Below, one piece after another: positions 63,896 through 64,000 of a stretch of 64,000 bases of DNA (within the stretch, counting starts at the first letter, position 1; each line of letters begins with the position of its first letter). The stretch spans positions 1 to 64,000 of the forward strand of contig CAJTKE010000012.1 of NCBI GenBank assembly GCA_910576865.1, given 5' to 3'. The position numbers were made by a program, and so were the translations under genes. This DNA is from an uncultured Oscillibacter sp. (GTDB taxonomy: Bacteria; Bacillota; Clostridia; Oscillospirales; Oscillospiraceae). The notes beneath the pieces were generated by a model, which was not told the origin of the DNA, made no database searches, and was given only the letters and a program-made list of their open reading frames with translations.

Positions 63896-64000
63896 TGCGG
63901 AGCCGGTTGCCTCGCGGCACATGAAACATTCCGCTTAATGCTGCTCGGTTCCCCGCCTGACATGGTTCGCAGAGCTTCATTGCGCGAGACCGGCTCCGCA
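63896..64000 (-). ncRNA. ffs: Signal recognition particle RNA (possibly cut by window edge)
   Basis: On the minus strand the invariant SRP core is seen: GAACCATGTCAGG, then a GGAA tetraloop closed by CGG/CCG, then AGCAGCATTAAG. It binds the Ffh M domain. The ends TGCGGAGCCGGT (64000-63989) and ACCGGCTCCGCA (63907-63896) form a perfect 12-bp closing helix. This implies a short 4.5S-type RNA of about 105 nt rather than the 270-nt Bacillus type with an Alu domain. A few 5-prime bases may lie beyond the window. dnaX follows about 40 bases on, the order seen in B. subtilis. Confidence 0.9.

Overview
The window reads as a high-GC chromosome segment of an anaerobic, spore-forming Firmicute (class Clostridia, most likely Oscillospiraceae such as Flavonifractor/Intestinimonas/Oscillibacter relatives; the genus is inferred). 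Supporting observations are: stage II sporulation protein R; pyruvate:ferredoxin oxidoreductase; the Firmicutes order rimP-nusA-rnpM-ylxQ-infB-rbfA-nrnA-truB-ribF; zinc-type S14; adk and map inside the ribosomal-protein supercluster; an SRP RNA-dnaX-ybaB block; and an SLH-domain exported protease. Coding GC is clearly above 60 percent, which gives long antisense open frames that are not genes.

Layout. 1-9.7 kb: a degenerate tandem tyrosine-recombinase-like DNA-binding protein, an FMN reductase, thiI, cinA, a PIN-like RNase-fold protein, a histidine-kinase-like protein without its phospho-acceptor His next to a duplicated DUF1576 membrane protein, spoIIR and a thioesterase. 9.7-12.9 kb: a metal-resistance unit (ArsR regulator with a 30-bp operator dyad, free-standing DCxxC metal-binding domain, P1B-type Zn/Cd/Pb ATPase), with a 445-bp mosaic of intergenic repeats between the last two genes. 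12.9-21.6 kb, minus strand: the nusA-infB operon. 21.7-38.3 kb, plus strand: the S10-spc-alpha ribosomal supercluster (rpsJ to rplQ, with secY, adk, map, a KOW protein, infA, rpmJ and rpoA), preceded by a strong promoter and a roughly 280-nt structured leader. 38.3-47 kb: a polysaccharide deacetylase, then rpoB-rpoC on the minus strand from their own promoter. 47-54 kb: an AraC/GyrI-like regulator, two serine tRNAs, comM and a PFOR gene. 54-64 kb: an SLH-anchored S41 protease; an operon apbE - NusG-II protein - Gx protein - AAA ATPase resembling part of flavin-based extracellular electron transfer loci; an orphan multi-pass membrane protein; a DUF4127 lipoprotein; ybaB, dnaX and the SRP RNA.

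Most of the window is information-processing machinery. The unusual content lies in non-coding DNA and protein tails. A composite two-hairpin element recurs at three junctions (upstream of rimP, between rpsN and rpsH, between rpoA and rplQ). A different intergenic repeat is shared by the thiI-cinA gap and the metal-ATPase gap. S3 carries a disordered tail with four GGFNR repeats and YlxQ a long basic tail. A promoter-plus-terminator pair may encode a small RNA antisense to the rpoB leader. I see no CRISPR array, intact prophage, insertion sequence or obvious defence island. The best candidates for novelty are the catalytically dead recombinase-winged-helix protein, the H-box-less kinase/DUF1576 pair and the three-copy element in the ribosomal operons.
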